Source: Conus ventricosus (taxonomy: Eukaryota; Mollusca; Gastropoda; Neogastropoda; Conidae). Taken from it: a DNA stretch of 64,000 nt. The notes beneath the pieces are model-generated. The model saw only the letters and a program-made list of their open reading frames with translations, was not told where the DNA came from and ran no database searches. The translations under genes were made by a program, and so were the position numbers. Each line of letters opens with the position of its first letter. Within the stretch, counting starts at the first letter, position 1. The DNA lies in NCBI GenBank assembly GCA_018398815.1, contig CM031622.1, forward strand, positions 18,086,181 to 18,150,180, read 5' to 3'. Positions 22,000-35,291 of the stretch are shown in pieces.

Positions 22000-24940
22000 G
22001 GGCATATTCAAACTTATGGCAGAAAGATTGTCCCGAAAGCTCCCGTTTCTTATGCATCTCCGGTAGTAGTTGTCCCAAAGAAGGACAACTCTATCCGCCT
22101 CTGCGCGATTACCGTCGCCTAAATGAGAAGGCCATACCAGATGGGCCCATCCCCTCCAGGATAGATGATTCATTGGATGCACTTGGAGGGGCCAAGTTGT
22201 TTTCCACTCTGGATTTGGCAAGTGGCTACCATCAGGTTGCCATGGCGGAGGAAGACAGGCACAAAACAGCCTTCATCACCCCATTCGGATTGTTCGAAAC
22301 CTGAGGATGCCAATGGGTTTGTCCACCGCCCCCAGCAACTTTCCAGAGGTGATGCAAAGCACAAGAATGATCTGCATTCCAAATCCTCCTGGTATATCTG
22401 GATGATCTGCTGGTCTACAGTCAGACGTTCGAGGAACATCTCGAGCGCCGGGAAATTGTATTTCCCGGTTGCGTGAGGTCGGTGAGTCCACCCCCAGAAA
22501 TGTAATATTGCGCAACGGCAAGTGGTGTATTTGGGGTACACGGTCTCATTGAGGGAATCGCAACCTCAGACTCAAGATCAAAGCTGTGGCGACTGGCCAA
22601 GACCGCAATCTCTGCGAGAATGAGATCTTCCTTGGGTTTGCCAGCTACTACAGGCGCTTTGTGAAGGGTTTGCCAGTTAGCAAAACCACTCAACCAACTG
22701 GTCCTCTGAAATAACCAGCAAGAGAAAGAAAAAAAGCGGAAGAGCCAGCGGTATCTATTTGTGAAGGCATGGACTCCTCAGTGTCAAAAGGCATTCGAGG
22801 ATCTAAAAGAAGCTTTGACCTCTGCACCCGTACTAGGGTACGCAGATTTCAAACTGCCTTTTGTCCGGAAACCGATGCTTCCTTGGACGGCTTGGGGGCT
22901 GTGCTCTCACAACACCCGGGAGGAGAGCAGGGGTTGTCGCATATGCCCGTCGGTCTCTCCGTCCATCAGAGAGAAAAATGCTCAATACAGTAGCATGGAA
23001 GCTGGAGCTCTTGGCACTTAAATGGGCTGTGCGAAAAGTTTCGACCTACCTTTTGGGCACCCCACTGTAGTTCTGACTGAAAAACAACCCCCTTAGTCAC
23101 ATCCAGACAGCCAAATTAGGGGAGTAGAGCAAAGATGGGCAGCTGACTTGGCATGTTTTGACTTCACCGTGAAGTATCGATCAGGGAGAGAGAACAGGAA
23201 TGCTGATGCACTATCTCGAAACCCTGTGTCTGGGCCGAGGGTCCCGGCGAGGAAGAGGTGAGTGCAAATCTCGTGTAGTGGGACACGCATGGTCGGAACA
23301 GTGCATGAAAAAGTTCATCGTACACGGTGGAACCATTGGGGGCAATCCAAGTGAAAGCTGACTTCCCCTCTGTTCTCTTCCTGAGCCCACCCCCCGCTAT
23401 GCAGTTCCCTTATTATCGTTTCTGAGATACAGGAAGCACAGGGGGAAAGACAGAACTAGCCTCTCTCATCCCATTTGTGGAGTCCCATTTTCGTCCTCCT
23501 GGGAAGCAAATTCGGACCATGGATGCTGACCCCGAAGCCCTTCTGCGGCATTTGACCGGCTGCATCTCAAAGAGAAGGTGCTTAACAGAGCGGTGGAGGA
23601 AAGTGACAGAGGGACGGGTGTCACAGCTCGTTGCCCCTGAAGGCCTTCGTGCCCGTCTCCTCCACATGGCACACCAGGACCTGTTGGTCATCAAGGCCAG
23701 AAAGGACTCTCGGCCTTCTCCGACGCGAGTGTTTGGCCCAACATTCATCTAGATGTGGATGAATGGTGCAGGCGTTGCCAGCGCGTCAGACAGCCAAGGT
23801 GCAGAACAAAGTGGCCCACACCTATGGGTCATTGCTGGTACAAACCCCTTGAGGTCATAGCAGTTGACTTCACTGTATGGAGCTGCCAGTGAGGCACAGA
23901 AAAATGTTCTAGTCTACCCGGACATTTTCACCAAGTACACAGTGGCCATCCCAACACGGGATCAAACATCTGCTGTTGTAGCCAAAGCCCTGATCCAGAA
24001 CTGGTTCCAGCATTATGGTATCCCACCCAAAGGATTCACTCTGATAAGGGGCGTGTTTCGAGTCGCCATAATTCATGCATTATTCCGCCCTTACGGGATA
24101 GCAAAGTCCGTACTACCTCATACAACCCTTCAGGAAATGGCCAGTGCGAACGATAAATCGTACCATGCACAACTGCTCGGACTCTCCCTGAAGAGCAAAA
24201 AACGTCGCTGGCCTCAGCATTTGGCAGAGATAACGTGGATGTACAACTGTACACCACACAGTGCCACAGGGATGTCCCCATTTTACCTCTGTTTGGGAGG
24301 AACCCCGGCTCCCATGTATCTTTCTAGGAGAGAAAGAAGAGGAGGGAAGGCAGTCATGCCAACCCAGTGGTTGGAGGGACTGTGGAGCGGTTGAGATTTG
24401 GGTCACAGAAAGCAGGGGAGCAACTCCACAAACCATGCTTCCAGGAGGAAGGCCAGGCAAGACCCGGGCCAATCCCCCCCAGACCTTTCCCCCCCGGGAG
24501 ATCTTGTCCTGACCAGAAAACATAGGCCGGGCGAATAAGATCCAGGATATCTGGGGGGAGCGGACTTCTTTGTGGTTCAGGTGCCTGGACCCGGGGGGTG
24601 GCCCTTCAAACCCTTGCCCCACTGGATGGTATTGGCACTATGGTGAAGGTGAACAGGCATGAAATTTGTCAGTTTCTCCCCTTGTTGTGGAGCCTCTTGG
24701 AAGGATGGATCCTGAGAGTCGCTCTGAGCCACCTCCAGCAGTGCCACACATCTAGAGTGGCACATTGTCCCATGGTCCACTGACAAAGGGAGCCAGGGAA
24801 CCTCCCTGAAACCCCTCCTATCCCACCTGCTGCCCCCCAGTCCTTGATCAGCAACACTGACAGACAGGAGCGGAATGACTGTCCGCAGATCTGCCCGCTC
24901 CAACAAGGGGGTTCCCCCCCGCTGGAAGTGGAAGTAGAAT
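22000..24940 (+). pseudogene. Gypsy-2 pol relic: RT, RNase H, integrase
   Basis: RT begins about 22030 and keeps [20 protein letters not shown] (about 22213). The region of the YxDD catalytic box is at about 22395. The RNase H region at about 22760-23060 includes WTPQCQKAFEDLKEAL and ELLALKWAV, and the DALSRNP end is at about 23205. Integrase zinc-finger remnants are at about 23550-23830. The core is at 23864-24394 (YPDIFTKYTVAIPTRDQTS; WMYNCTPHSATGMSPFYLCL). A C-terminal RRSARSNKG tail lies near 24885. Frame breaks occur every few hundred bases, so no functional enzyme is encoded. Confidence 0.85.
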
Positions 24941-25860
24941 GTACATGTTAGGATAGGCATGCACCTCCTCCATCTTTTGGAATCTTTTGTTTTTTTGTTT
25001 TTTTTTTTGACATTGGGCATGTGAATATATTCAGCCAAGTGGACACTTTTTTTTGGGGGGTTGTTTGATAATGTTCCAACTTGGCTGAAGGCAGTTCATT
25101 TGCGTGTATTGGGTGCAGATGTTTGTTGAAAATTGCATTTCGTTTTTGAAGGTTTTGTGAAGAAATGTGGTGCATCTGTGTATTCAATGTGGACATTTAA
25201 TGGGGTATGAAGCACTTCCACTACCTTTTTTTTTTAAAAAAAAGTTTGTCTTGCACCCCGGTATGTAAGAATGAGGATTGACAGATGCTGAGTCAAGACA
25301 GTTTAGGCAATAAATGGCCATACTGCCCCTGAAGCTTGTTGGGAAAGATGCATTTTCCAGATTTACTTTAAAAAGGAAGATCTGAAAATGACAGACTTGA
25401 GGGCTACAAGTTGAACATGGACTCTTTTTGGGAAAAGGTGAACTCGATGTCCTACTGAATGCGATGCTCAGTTTAGGAGGCGACAGAAAAGCGCGAGATT
25501 GGCAAATTTTAAATCCAGGGAGGTGTTTTGGTGTTGTAAGCCCAGGCCCGATTGGTTTTGTAAACTGCTGTCCTCCGTTCTCTTGGTCGGTATGACTGCG
25601 TTTGTTTTTTGTTGTTTCTTTTAAATTTATCTTTTTATGAACCAAATTCGGCATGTCTGATTTTGCTATGTGTGCTGATATGTTTTTTTTGTTTTGAATT
25701 CTAACGGAATCTACCTTGTCGGTTTAAGTGCTGTCACATGTTGGGGGTAATTTTTGCTTGACAATTTTCCTGTTGAGGGTTATATGTCGCCAATGATTTT
25801 TGTGTATTTTTTTGTGCAAAGGCAGGCTATATATAGGCGAAGTTATGGGACCATAACTGT
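24941..25860. other. Gypsy-2 3' untranslated region
   Basis: T- and G-rich non-coding sequence between the pol tail and the polypurine tract. Confidence 0.45.
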
Positions 25861-25874
25861 CAGCAGGGGAGATT

Positions 25875-26493
25875 TGTGGCTGGACAGAAGTTTACTTTGC
25901 AAAAGTTTAATTTCATGCTCTTGAACTTAGGGTTGAAGAGCATGTTTCGTTTTTATTGGGCTATTTTTTTCTTTTGTTTGTAGTGGTTGATAAGGGTTTG
26001 TGCGAGTGCATAGGGATTTCAGTGAATTCTGATCTTTTGTCAGAAGAGTTATCCGCCTTGGTACCAGATTAGCTGGTTCCCGATTATCTTTAGAATTTTA
26101 AAAGGATGAGTAGGAATACAATGGTTGGTTTGTGGATATAATCAGTCTACTTTGGCTAATCCTTTTTTGGGAATGTTTCACAAATTACCAGACATTAATG
26201 GACATTTATTCATGGCCAAATGACAAAGCCATTGATTAATACTGTTATTTACTGAAGCTCAGGGCCTATATTCTGCTGGTATTTGCAGTTGGTGTAAATG
26301 GGGGCAATAATACCGGCATCCCGCCAGAACGCGATTTTCTTCCCCACTGCTCGTCACGGCTAGCGAGGTCTTGCCGGTGCGTTTTATAAGGGAAGACCCG
26401 GTCTCAGGCTGGTACGCACCAAGACAAAGAGGATGCCTGTTCCACAAAAGAGAGGTGGCCGGGACAGATGAAAGGGTGTGGGTCAACACCCAG
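25875..26493 (+). mobile_element. 3' LTR of Gypsy-2, end replaced
   Basis: The purine-rich CAGCAGGGGAGA (25861-25872) is followed by TGTGGCTGGACAG, the LTR start. Similarity to 18881-19500 continues until GTGTGGGTCAACACCC (about 26476-26491), where the LTR end should follow but an inverted segment begins instead. Confidence 0.65.
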
Positions 26494-26740
26494 TCCCGAG
26501 GTTGCACTCGTTCATCCCGCTCGCAGCGCATTTTGTAACCAGTCAAGGGTAGAGGGGGGAGAGTCATCCGTCATCACCCAAGACCGCACTCGTGTTGGAC
26601 ATTTTCGTTTATACGTCAACCCAACCAAGCCAAGCCCAAACCAAGCCAGGCAAACCAACCAAGCCAACCTCAGGACAGGGTGTTGACACACCCGTTCATC
26701 TGTCCCGGCCACCTCTCTGGTGTGGAACAGGCATTTCACT
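26494..26740 (-). mobile_element. Inverted LTR end plus primer-site segment of Gypsy-2 type
   Basis: Read on the minus strand this is an LTR 3' part (GTTCCACACCAGAGAGGTGG, then the TTGGCTTGGTTGG-rich part and a TAAACGAAAA word shared with 19545). It ends in GGTTACA and is followed by AAATGCGCTGCGAGCGGG, a primer-site-like sequence close to the TTTGGCGCTGCGAGCAGG after the LTR at 34564. Two LTR ends of this family therefore face each other here. Confidence 0.6.
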
Positions 26741-27169
26741 TACAGAGAGTTTGGTGAAATGGATTGCAAAACCCAAACTTAGACGCTGGAAAGATTCATG
26801 TTTCAAGTTATGGTACAGGCCTGATACCTTTTGCACCTTCCCCTCATCCCCCTCACCAACTTCCAGTACCCCCCCCCCCCCCTTTTTTTTTTTTTAAAAT
26901 ATTTCCAGTAAGCTTCAAGTGGTATTTAAATGCTAGTCTTGCTTCTGAGAGTGATCATGAATCCCCAGCCGTCCTTCTCAACTACCCCGCCCACATTCTT
27001 CCATTCCCTATGTGCAACACACGTGTAGTCCCTGACAAAGAATACATGGCAACGAACAAGAAAGCTATGCACAGGTCACATTCTGTAAGAAAACAAAAGA
27101 CAAACCAAAGTGAAGTGCTTACAGACATACATGCTGAAAGGGTCAAGTGTGTTATACGTTTGTGTTAGA

Positions 27170-27412
27170 ACAGCTTGATAAACAATACAGATAAATAACA
27201 TGTGTCTGCAGAGCTTTCCTGAGTTGGTTTGTTTGATAAACAATACAGATAAATAACATGTGTCTGCAGAGCTTTCCTGAGTTGGTTTGTTTGATAAACA
27301 ATATAGTATAAATAACATGTGTCTGCAGAGCTTTCCTGAGTTGGTTTGTTTGATAAACAATACAGATAAATAACATGTGTCTGCAGAGCTTTCCTGAGTT
27401 GGTTTGTTTGCT
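27170..27412 (+). repeat. 61-bp tandem repeat, four copies
   Basis: The unit GATAAACAATACAGATAAAT + AACATGTGTCTGCAGAGCTTTCCTGAGTTGGTTTGTTT occurs four times, nearly identical. The third copy carries ATATAGT in place of ACAGAT. Confidence 0.95.
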
Positions 27413-29633
27413 TTATAGTTTTATCTCAATTCAGGTTTTTTTCCTGTTTGTTTGTATCCCCATTTTATGAAAACATTATGCTCCTGGATTTTATGAAAAC
27501 ATTATGCTCCTGGATTTTTGTTATATATTTGTCAGGGAAATTCATTTTCCTGAGGGCTAAATATCTATGTTATGCATTGTTCTCATTTTCTTCTTCCATT
27601 TGTCAAAAGTTCCCACTTCTGTCATCAAATGTTATATGAGAAAAATCATTTTCTTCTGACTGGATGTGTTTCACACGCCCAAAGCACACTTGAGAACTTG
27701 TCCACAAAGACTTAGAAGACAATTTCTTATTACTTGAGAATCACGAAATGTAAATTTCATAGTATCAATGAAGAAAGGTTATTTTGATGTATGATTTAAA
27801 ACATTGCATAATCGCAATGCTTTGTGTCTGTGTTGGTATGAAGCATATATACTTGGTTTATCCGTGATGATAATGTAATGTCAGCGATTAGTAATGAACT
27901 ACTGCTGATTAATGCTGGACATGTTTTCTGTTCTTTCATAATCTTTTATTTGATGGTTTTGTTGTTGTTGTTGTTGTTGGGGTTTATACATGGTTTGATT
28001 ATTGGCATAATATATCTTTTGGGTATAAAGCATTGCATTAGAATTGTATACGATTTGATATTACTGACCTGCAGAGAGTGCATAAACAACTATGTGATAT
28101 TGTAAATACAGTTTAGTTGATGGAGATTTAAAAAAAAAACACAACTAAACGTTGGCAGCCTTATTGAATTTTTCTTCAGGTGTTTGTTTTGTTTTCCATG
28201 ATGTTGTCACAAAGGATTCCTTCTTATGTTTGTTATTTTGGGGTGCCTCTGTATCCTGATTGATGCACAAGCAGTTACTCATTTTGGATTACAACTTTTT
28301 TGCATGAAACATTGATGCATGCTTGTTGTGATAATACTGGCTGCCATTACAATCTGACCATGACGGTGTACTCCTTGGCTTCTGTTGACTTTGGGGCGAC
28401 AGCCACTGGATTGTTTTTGTTAGCATGTTCATTCGTTGATATTTGTAGGACTTTGTTGCTGTTGTTTAACTACATCTGCTTTCTTTCTTTTTTTTTTTTT
28501 TAACTGATAATGAATGGAGGGTCATATTTGTTACTGTTTTGGGGAATGTTCTTCAGCAGAAGTATAAAATATCACCAAACTGTCATCGGCATCAACACCA
28601 GATTGGAGTCTGTTTAAGAAGAGAATTGCAACTGGCTTCCTTCTTGTTTGATGAGATTTCGGTTTTGCTATTGTGCATGTGTGGGACTTGTTTTAATCCC
28701 CATTTATGTCTGATTGATGGTGTAATGAACAGAAAAAATGAAATTAACAGTTTAAGTAAGATCAGTTTTTTTCACAAAGGAAGAGAGGAATTTTGAATGC
28801 AACTGCTGGTCAGAATGCTCGTTGTTATCTTGGTTCGACATCAGTTGGCCCTACCCCGACCCCTTTCATCAACCTTCCACCCACCCCTCACCCCCATCTA
28901 CACTCATCCATTCTCTATTTCTACCCTCTGCCACCCGTTCTCCTCACTCCCTTAGATTCTCCTGCATCATTCCCTCATTCCTCTCAGGATTTACAAACTT
29001 TACCATTAAACAGCCAGCTTTCAATTCATTCTGCTTTTGCGTGCAAGTCATCAGAATATTTTTACAGCAGATCTAGTAAGATAATTGACTGGAACTATAA
29101 AAATATTCTGCTGCTATTGCATTCTCATGATTACCTTAGCTATCATTCAATTATTAGCATTCTGGTAAGAGAAAAACCAGTCTGCCTCTGATTCATTTAT
29201 AGATATTTTCTGGCAAACCACAGCCGATCTTAAATGTATTCACAAATAGGTTACAATTAATAGAGTGAACATTCTATAAGTTCTCCATTATGCTATGATT
29301 AGATGTACTAGATTAATCATGATTTCTGTCCCTTGAAACTGCCTTGTAATTAATTTGAAATTATAAAAAAAAAAAATTATGTAGGTGTGCAGTAGATTCA
29401 AAGCATGTCAAAAAGTATACCCAGCAATTATCCTCACATACATCTTCATCAGTTAGTTACCACCATCACTGAGGGCACTATGAGGCTGCCTCAATGGTCA
29501 GATTTACAACAGTCTCAGGCAAAAATCTCACTCCTGGTGAGCCTTGGAAGTCCATGTGATGAGCAAAAAAGGAAAAGAAAGAACCTGTTACCTTGGAAGA
29601 TATACACAGTGTAATATGATAGTGTGTGTGTGT

Positions 29634-29681
<48 letters not shown>

Positions 29682-30559
29682 TTTTCTTTCAAATTGTAAT
29701 CAGTTAAGATTTTATGGATTGCAAATACTTTAGGGCAAAGAGTGTATTTTCCAATATTTACTTTAAAGATTCACACACACACACAAAATTGTTTGTTTGA
29801 TTTTACTGATCTAAAAGGAAAGGGTTTGTTATGGTCAAAATTGACATTCTTTTCATTTTTCTTTCACTTTAGATATGTTTATATTGCATCAAATGATTTT
29901 TCAAGTGTGAAAGATTTTATCTGGTACTGGATTTTCTTTTCCTCTGTGCCTTCCTTCATTTGTTTCTTTCCACTTTATTTTTCCCTCTGTGTTATGTTTT
30001 CTCCTCCCTACTTTTCCATGTCAATTTTTTTTTAATAATCAGATTGAAGCATGTACTTTGAGAATTCTTTAATACTGAATGTTTGAAAACAAATGTGCAA
30101 TTTTTATGGAAACTCAAGCTGCTGATGAGTACATATCATAATTTTTTGATCAAAATTATTGCCAGAGCTGTGCGTAAATACTACAAAGGTTTACTTTTGC
30201 TGTTTGCGAGTGCCTTTGTGTTTTAAAAACAGCACTTGCCCCCCTGTCTTTGTGGCTCTTCACCTTGCTTGGCTCCCCAAAGTCTTGACCAGTTTTGTTC
30301 CTTTCATGATTTATACAAATTACAATTGGCATATAGTTAGTCGGACTGTACACACTACCCTCGGTGGACATTTTCTGTCTGTTCTGCTGCCGTTTTTCCC
30401 ACACCGTTCTTCATGTATTTACTGTGGCTCTGTTATTTTCATGTTCTTTTCTACTCTTTACTCATGTCTGTAATCTGTGGCCGATAATAAATTGAGCTGA
30501 ACAGCTGATATTACAACACGGCCAAGTTTTTGTGTCTTCAGGTCAGTAGTTCAGTTCTC

Positions 30560-30727
30560 ATGTTGTTATGAATTGATGTACATTTTGTGGATGGTTGTCA
30601 CTATTTCTTCCCTCTTTTTGTTATGAATTGATGTACATTTTGTGGATGGTTGTCACTATTTCTTCCCTCTTTTTGTTATGAATTGATGTACATTTTGTGG
30701 ATGGTTGTCACTATTTCTTCCCTCTTT
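30560..30727 (+). repeat. 56-bp tandem repeat, three copies
   Basis: The unit starting GTTATGAATTGATGTACATT and ending CTATTTCTTCCCTCTTT occurs at about 30563, 30619 and 30675, essentially without change. Confidence 0.95.
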
Positions 30728-31418
30728 GGCCAGTACTTGGTTTTCTTTTCCTACTCAATCTGGCGACGCCCTGAACGGAGGCATGGGTGGCCAGCAGGTC
30801 ACAGTGACATTGATACTGAAACAGCAATTGCAAACAAGTATCTTACGTGTGCTACGTGTGTGTGTGTGTGTGTAAGGGCATGTTTTTCATTTGTTACAAA
30901 GGTCTGTGTGCGTGGGTGCTTGTATGCATGTCTACATGTGTGTGTGTGTAAGTGATGTATTTTCCCTATTCAGATAACCAGGTATAATCTGTGTGGTGTG
31001 GTTCACTGCTCATCTAAATCATCAATTGTTCACCTCTTTATAGAAACACTTAATATTTGGAGAAAAAAAAATTATATTCCTTTTATCTTTTTTTTTCAAT
31101 ATGATTTTGTATCTCAGAAATGCGTATTTTGAAATAACACTTGATTTCTGAAGGTATAATACACAAAAAACTCAACTGTTTCATGTTGCTTTTGTTTTTG
31201 ACACATGATTCAACTTTTACACTTAAAACTTTTATCAAGAAACTGAGATACTACTGAGAAAAGAAAGGATTTCAGATACGAGCGTATCTTTACAAGTCTT
31301 TGAGATGTGAGCATTTAAATTCTGAGGCAGTACTGTGATGACTGTTTACATACAATGAAATTATATTTTGTTAAAACTTAAAGGGTTTGGCAACTTGACC
31401 GCTATTTTTGAATGCAAC

Positions 31419-31618
31419 ATCACACACACACACACACACACACACACGCTCATACACAAACTCTGTAATGAGTGTGTGTGTGTGTGTGTGTGCGAGTATG
31501 TGAATACACACACACACACATACACACACACACATATATATCTTCTTCTTCTTCCTAAAATGTGTATATATATATATATATATACAAAAGGAAGTCATAA
31601 GAGACGTGAATCTACCTA

Positions 31619-31686
<68 letters not shown>
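31419..31686. repeat. Composite CA / GT / TA microsatellite cluster
   Basis: CA (about 31421-31446), GT (about 31471-31492), CA (about 31507-31533), a TA tract of about 22 bp near 31564, and a pure TA tract of about 66 bp (31621-31686). Adjacent CA and GT blocks are mutually complementary and could pair. Confidence 0.95.
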
Positions 31687-31688
<2 letters not shown>

Positions 31689-32118
31689 CAGGGCAGGCTT
31701 ATTACTACTATAGACACTGGCTGACCTAGTTTCAGAGAACTCCCAAGGGCGGTTCCCTGTGTCTGGTTCCAAACTAATCTGAGCGTGCTGGGGTATAGCA
31801 GAATTTTACCACGGAGGTAGCAGAGTGTGAGATTCCAGCCACACTATGGTCCGGTGTTGTCTGAATTTCACATTTTTTTTTAAAAAGAAGAAAGAATTCA
31901 AATGGGAAAGAACTGCATGAAAGTGTTATTTCAAAGGGAGACCATCTTATGCAACATTATCAGTGTAAATCAGCTATGTGTAAGGGGCCAAGGACATATT
32001 GTCAGCTTTTCCATACCTTCATTTTGAGACCCTCCCAGAATTCACTACAGATTTATTTTATTTAGTATTATTTTTTTTTTTTTTTTTATACAACTCAAGC
32101 TTCCTCTATGTGCAATGA

Positions 32119-32305
32119 AGAGAATGTAAATATACGGGTTCACGACCACCCATCTTATTTTGCACGAAAACCCCCCTTTTCACAAACAAATCGCGTCCTT
32201 CTCATGCTAATTTTAGCCAAAATTAACACCTGTTTTACAACCAAAATTAACACGCAAAAACTGCAAAATTGACGTAATCGTTAATTTAAAATGGGGGCTT
32301 ACGTG
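32119..32305 (+). repeat. Left terminal inverted repeat of the Polinton, outer part
   Basis: It begins AGAGAATGTAAATATACGGG and matches the reverse complement of 55147-55329 with few differences. It is cut after ACGTG (32301-32305) by the LTR retrotransposon, and the repeat resumes at 39068. Confidence 0.9.
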
Positions 32306-34564
32306 TGTGACATGTCAATGACATTTGCGGTCAAAGGGAAGCAACTTCACATATTAGTTCCTGGAGTTAGCAACTAGACACAGGGGTGTTATTTCCCTTC
32401 CGGAAGTGACCCGGTTTTGTTTTCAACTTTCAGTTTGGGTCTAGTTAGGGCTCTTCGTTCTAGGCTTTAGTAGTTTATTATTAGTTTATTGGAGATATTG
32501 ATAGTAATAACAAATAATAGAGTAGTGTAGGGCTGTAAGTAAAGAGTAAGTACAAATATTTAAAACCTAAAAGGAAGCTACCATTCTGGGTGAGAGTTGC
32601 TGGCGATTGGCTCCTTCAAGAGAATTACATCACCGGTGCCAGACGCGTCTCCTGAAGTTTGGCGCGAGTCAGAAGACTCCTGATCCCCCTCAGATCAAGA
32701 CGCACATCCTATCCCAGTCTGTCTGCTGCCTCCAGGTTGGTGTTGAAATGACTTTTATTTTCGGCTAAGATGTGTTGAGTAGTTTTAGGGGTTTTTTTCT
32801 GGAACCAGCCAATGTTGAGGAAGGTAGTGCCAGAATTATCAGAATGATCAGGGTTGAGAACATTCCCGGCCTAGTAATTCTCCCGGACGCGATGTTTTCT
32901 TTTTGTGTGGTAAATTGTTTAGGCCTATTTACTTTTTGGTTGTGTACATTTGTCCTTGTCATAATAAATTTGAGCCTACTAAGAAGCTGGGTTTGTTTGT
33001 TTTGTGTTGCCTTGGGTGAGGCTACACAGTTTTCTTTGGTTTGGGGCTCTGGCATGTGTGGTGGAAACAGACGTTCAAACCGGGCCAGTCTAAGGATAAT
33101 CCCTGGAAAGATTGTCATGATAATGCTTTGAGATGGACCAAAGGATCTTTTTTCTATGTTGGACTGCAGAGAAGTTTGGGTGCAACTTGTTTGAAAGGTC
33201 TTGTGAAAAGGCCAGATTACCTCCGGCTCCCTTCCACTATCAGTCTACTGACTGATCTAAAAGAATTATTTGCCTGATATTTTGTTTGTTTATTTTTGTG
33301 TGTGTTGTGCGTTTCTTGTAGGTTTGGTTTTGAATGGTTCATGCTGTTTCTCTTCTGTGAGTTTATTTTTCCTCTTCCCTTCATTGTTTTTTTATTATGG
33401 GGTACTGCATGAGAGAAAGTGTGTGTAGATTGTTAGAGAAAGTGTATGTATATTGTTAAATGAAAATATTTGATCTCGGTTTTGCCTTGCTTGCTCACTG
33501 GAATTTATTGTGGGGTTTGTTATGTCTGTTCCCGCTGTGTTTCCTTTCATCTTTTCTCCAAGGAGCTAGATCAGTCCCTAGTTGTGGGATTAGGAGACTG
33601 AGACTAGATGACCCCTTCCTTTTTTATCTTCTCTCAACTTGGTGGAAACCTTGAAATGGGGTAAAGCCTGTTCGGGTTGATGAGGATGCATGGTTCTTGA
33701 GGTCCTTAGTTAAATGTGTGTGGGACACTGCCAAATAATAGGGCAAGTCCATGCAACAGAAGTTCACAGTTGGGCTGTTGTAGTCTTAAAACTGTAAGAG
33801 TTGAGATGTCACAGTCTGTGGTGTGAAGTGCTAAAGCCTGTAAAGGATAAGCACGTCAATGCTTCGTACGGAAGTTGGCTGTGTTTATGATGTTATGTAC
33901 ATGTCCATACCAAATTTCTTTACGTAAGGTGGGAAGTAACCAGGTATAAGCGGCTAGTGCAGTGATGTGAAAACCAATAGTGTGGTTTGAGTTCAAGATC
34001 CACCTGCGGCCTCAAGTTCCTAGCCCTCTATGACATCAATTGGTGAATAAACCAATGTCTTTTTTCTTTGTCACTTATTTTGTTGTATTTCATGTTATGT
34101 ATTTTGTTGTGTGTATCACTTATTGTTAGTACTCCCTTTTTTCTCACTTTATTTTTAGGGGACTTCTTGTTATGTCATTTTTTTATGTGTTTCACTTATG
34201 TTATTATTTTGATGAATGTTTGTCATGATCCTAAGACTATTATTAGAAAGCTAAGAATGTTTTTTTTGTCTTTTGTTTCAGATAGCTTGGTGGGTTTTTG
34301 TTTTAGGTAGGGAATCTTCTGAGGGGGAAAATTTGAAAGTTAAATTGGGCAAACATCATCTTCAGCTCGCCCATTTAGTTAGGGACGTAGGGTTCTTATC
34401 ATTGTATGTCCTCATCACCTATGCCCCCACAACAGCATTTGGGCAATAAAAGAACTGGAATTTGAAGCTCTCTCATGTGGTCATTGAACGAGAAGATGTA
34501 TAAGGGGGGAGTGACAAGCATTGAGACAGGGAGCAAGTGACACTCTTCCCCCAACTCTATAACA
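32306..34564 (+). repeat. 5' LTR of the gag-only element
   Basis: Nearly identical to 36824-39067. The differences I see are mostly single-base indels in homopolymers plus a few substitutions. The AATAAA-containing segment ACCAATGTC lies near 34050, and a GCAATAAAAGAACTGG word lies near 34443, likely the poly(A) signal region. No credible gene lies in it. Confidence 0.9.
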
Positions 34565-35291
34565 TTTGGCGCTGCGAGCAGGATGGTGATGGGGACAAAA
34601 AGAAGTTAAGAAAAAAATTTCAGACTAGATAAACCCACCGAGGCTTCACAGACGACCCGGGCCCCGACGACTGAGATGGGAGAAGCCATACGGAGGGCCG
34701 TGATGAACTTGGAGACCCTAGGGAGGACCAGACTGCTGGGCGAGGACCATCAGTCCAGGACAAGACGGCACACCGGCAGCCCAAGACGAGGCAGCACCAC
34801 CAGCCCATGGTGATACACTTTGGATTTGCATTAACAAAAACCCAACAAATGAATTCTCTGTGGAACATTGATCTTTGAAAAAAATTTTCCTTTTCATGAG
34901 CAGGAAAGATGTGTGCCTTGAGTGACATTTCCAGAGAAGGCAAATTTTGACCTTATGATTTTTTTTTTTTACTTCAATTGAAAATCCTATGTTCCCACAA
35001 CTTGTGGACAGATGTGTGAGCCCTTAGCGAGTGGGTACACTTCATTATTGGGGTGTTTTGTTTTCTCTAGCCCCATAGTGCTCTCAAAGTCGGGGAGCAG
35101 TTGGATGCATTTGGCTGTATGGTTTTTGGTTTGGTTGTTTTTGTTTGTTATGGAATTGTTCTTTTCCTTTTCCCTTTTATGAAAGTGTTGGGTATTTTTT
35201 TGGTGGGGTTGTTGTTTGTAACATTCCAAGTATTTGGGTGTTGTACCATTGGTAGTATATTTTTTTTTTAAAAGAAAAAGTAGTTGTCCAG
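34565..35291 (+). other. Leader of the gag-only element
   Basis: Primer-binding site TTTGGCGCTGCGAGCAGG, then T-rich untranslated leader. Open stretches on either strand have no recognisable product. Confidence 0.5.

Larger units (their letters stand above)
26741..32113. other. Non-coding stretch with scattered satellites
   Basis: No exon or transposon protein could be supported in these 5.4 kb. It contains a C/T homopolymer pair (about 26871-26896), a four-copy 61-bp repeat, a GTT tract (about 27958-27980), a GT tract (about 29622-29681), a three-copy 56-bp repeat and the CA/GT/TA cluster at 31419-31686. Short frames at 28300-28800 and 30159-30473 lack splice or start support. Confidence 0.5.

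Noticed and set aside
30159..30473. Cys-rich frame considered as the upstream exon partner of exon B
   Set aside because: The acceptor is weak, no donor follows in a usable phase, and the cysteine spacing does not match the exon at 1426-1632.
32765..33118. 117-residue minus-strand frame conserved in part in both LTRs of the nested element
   Set aside because: Conservation follows from LTR identity; it has no recognisable domain and the second LTR copy is broken by small indels.
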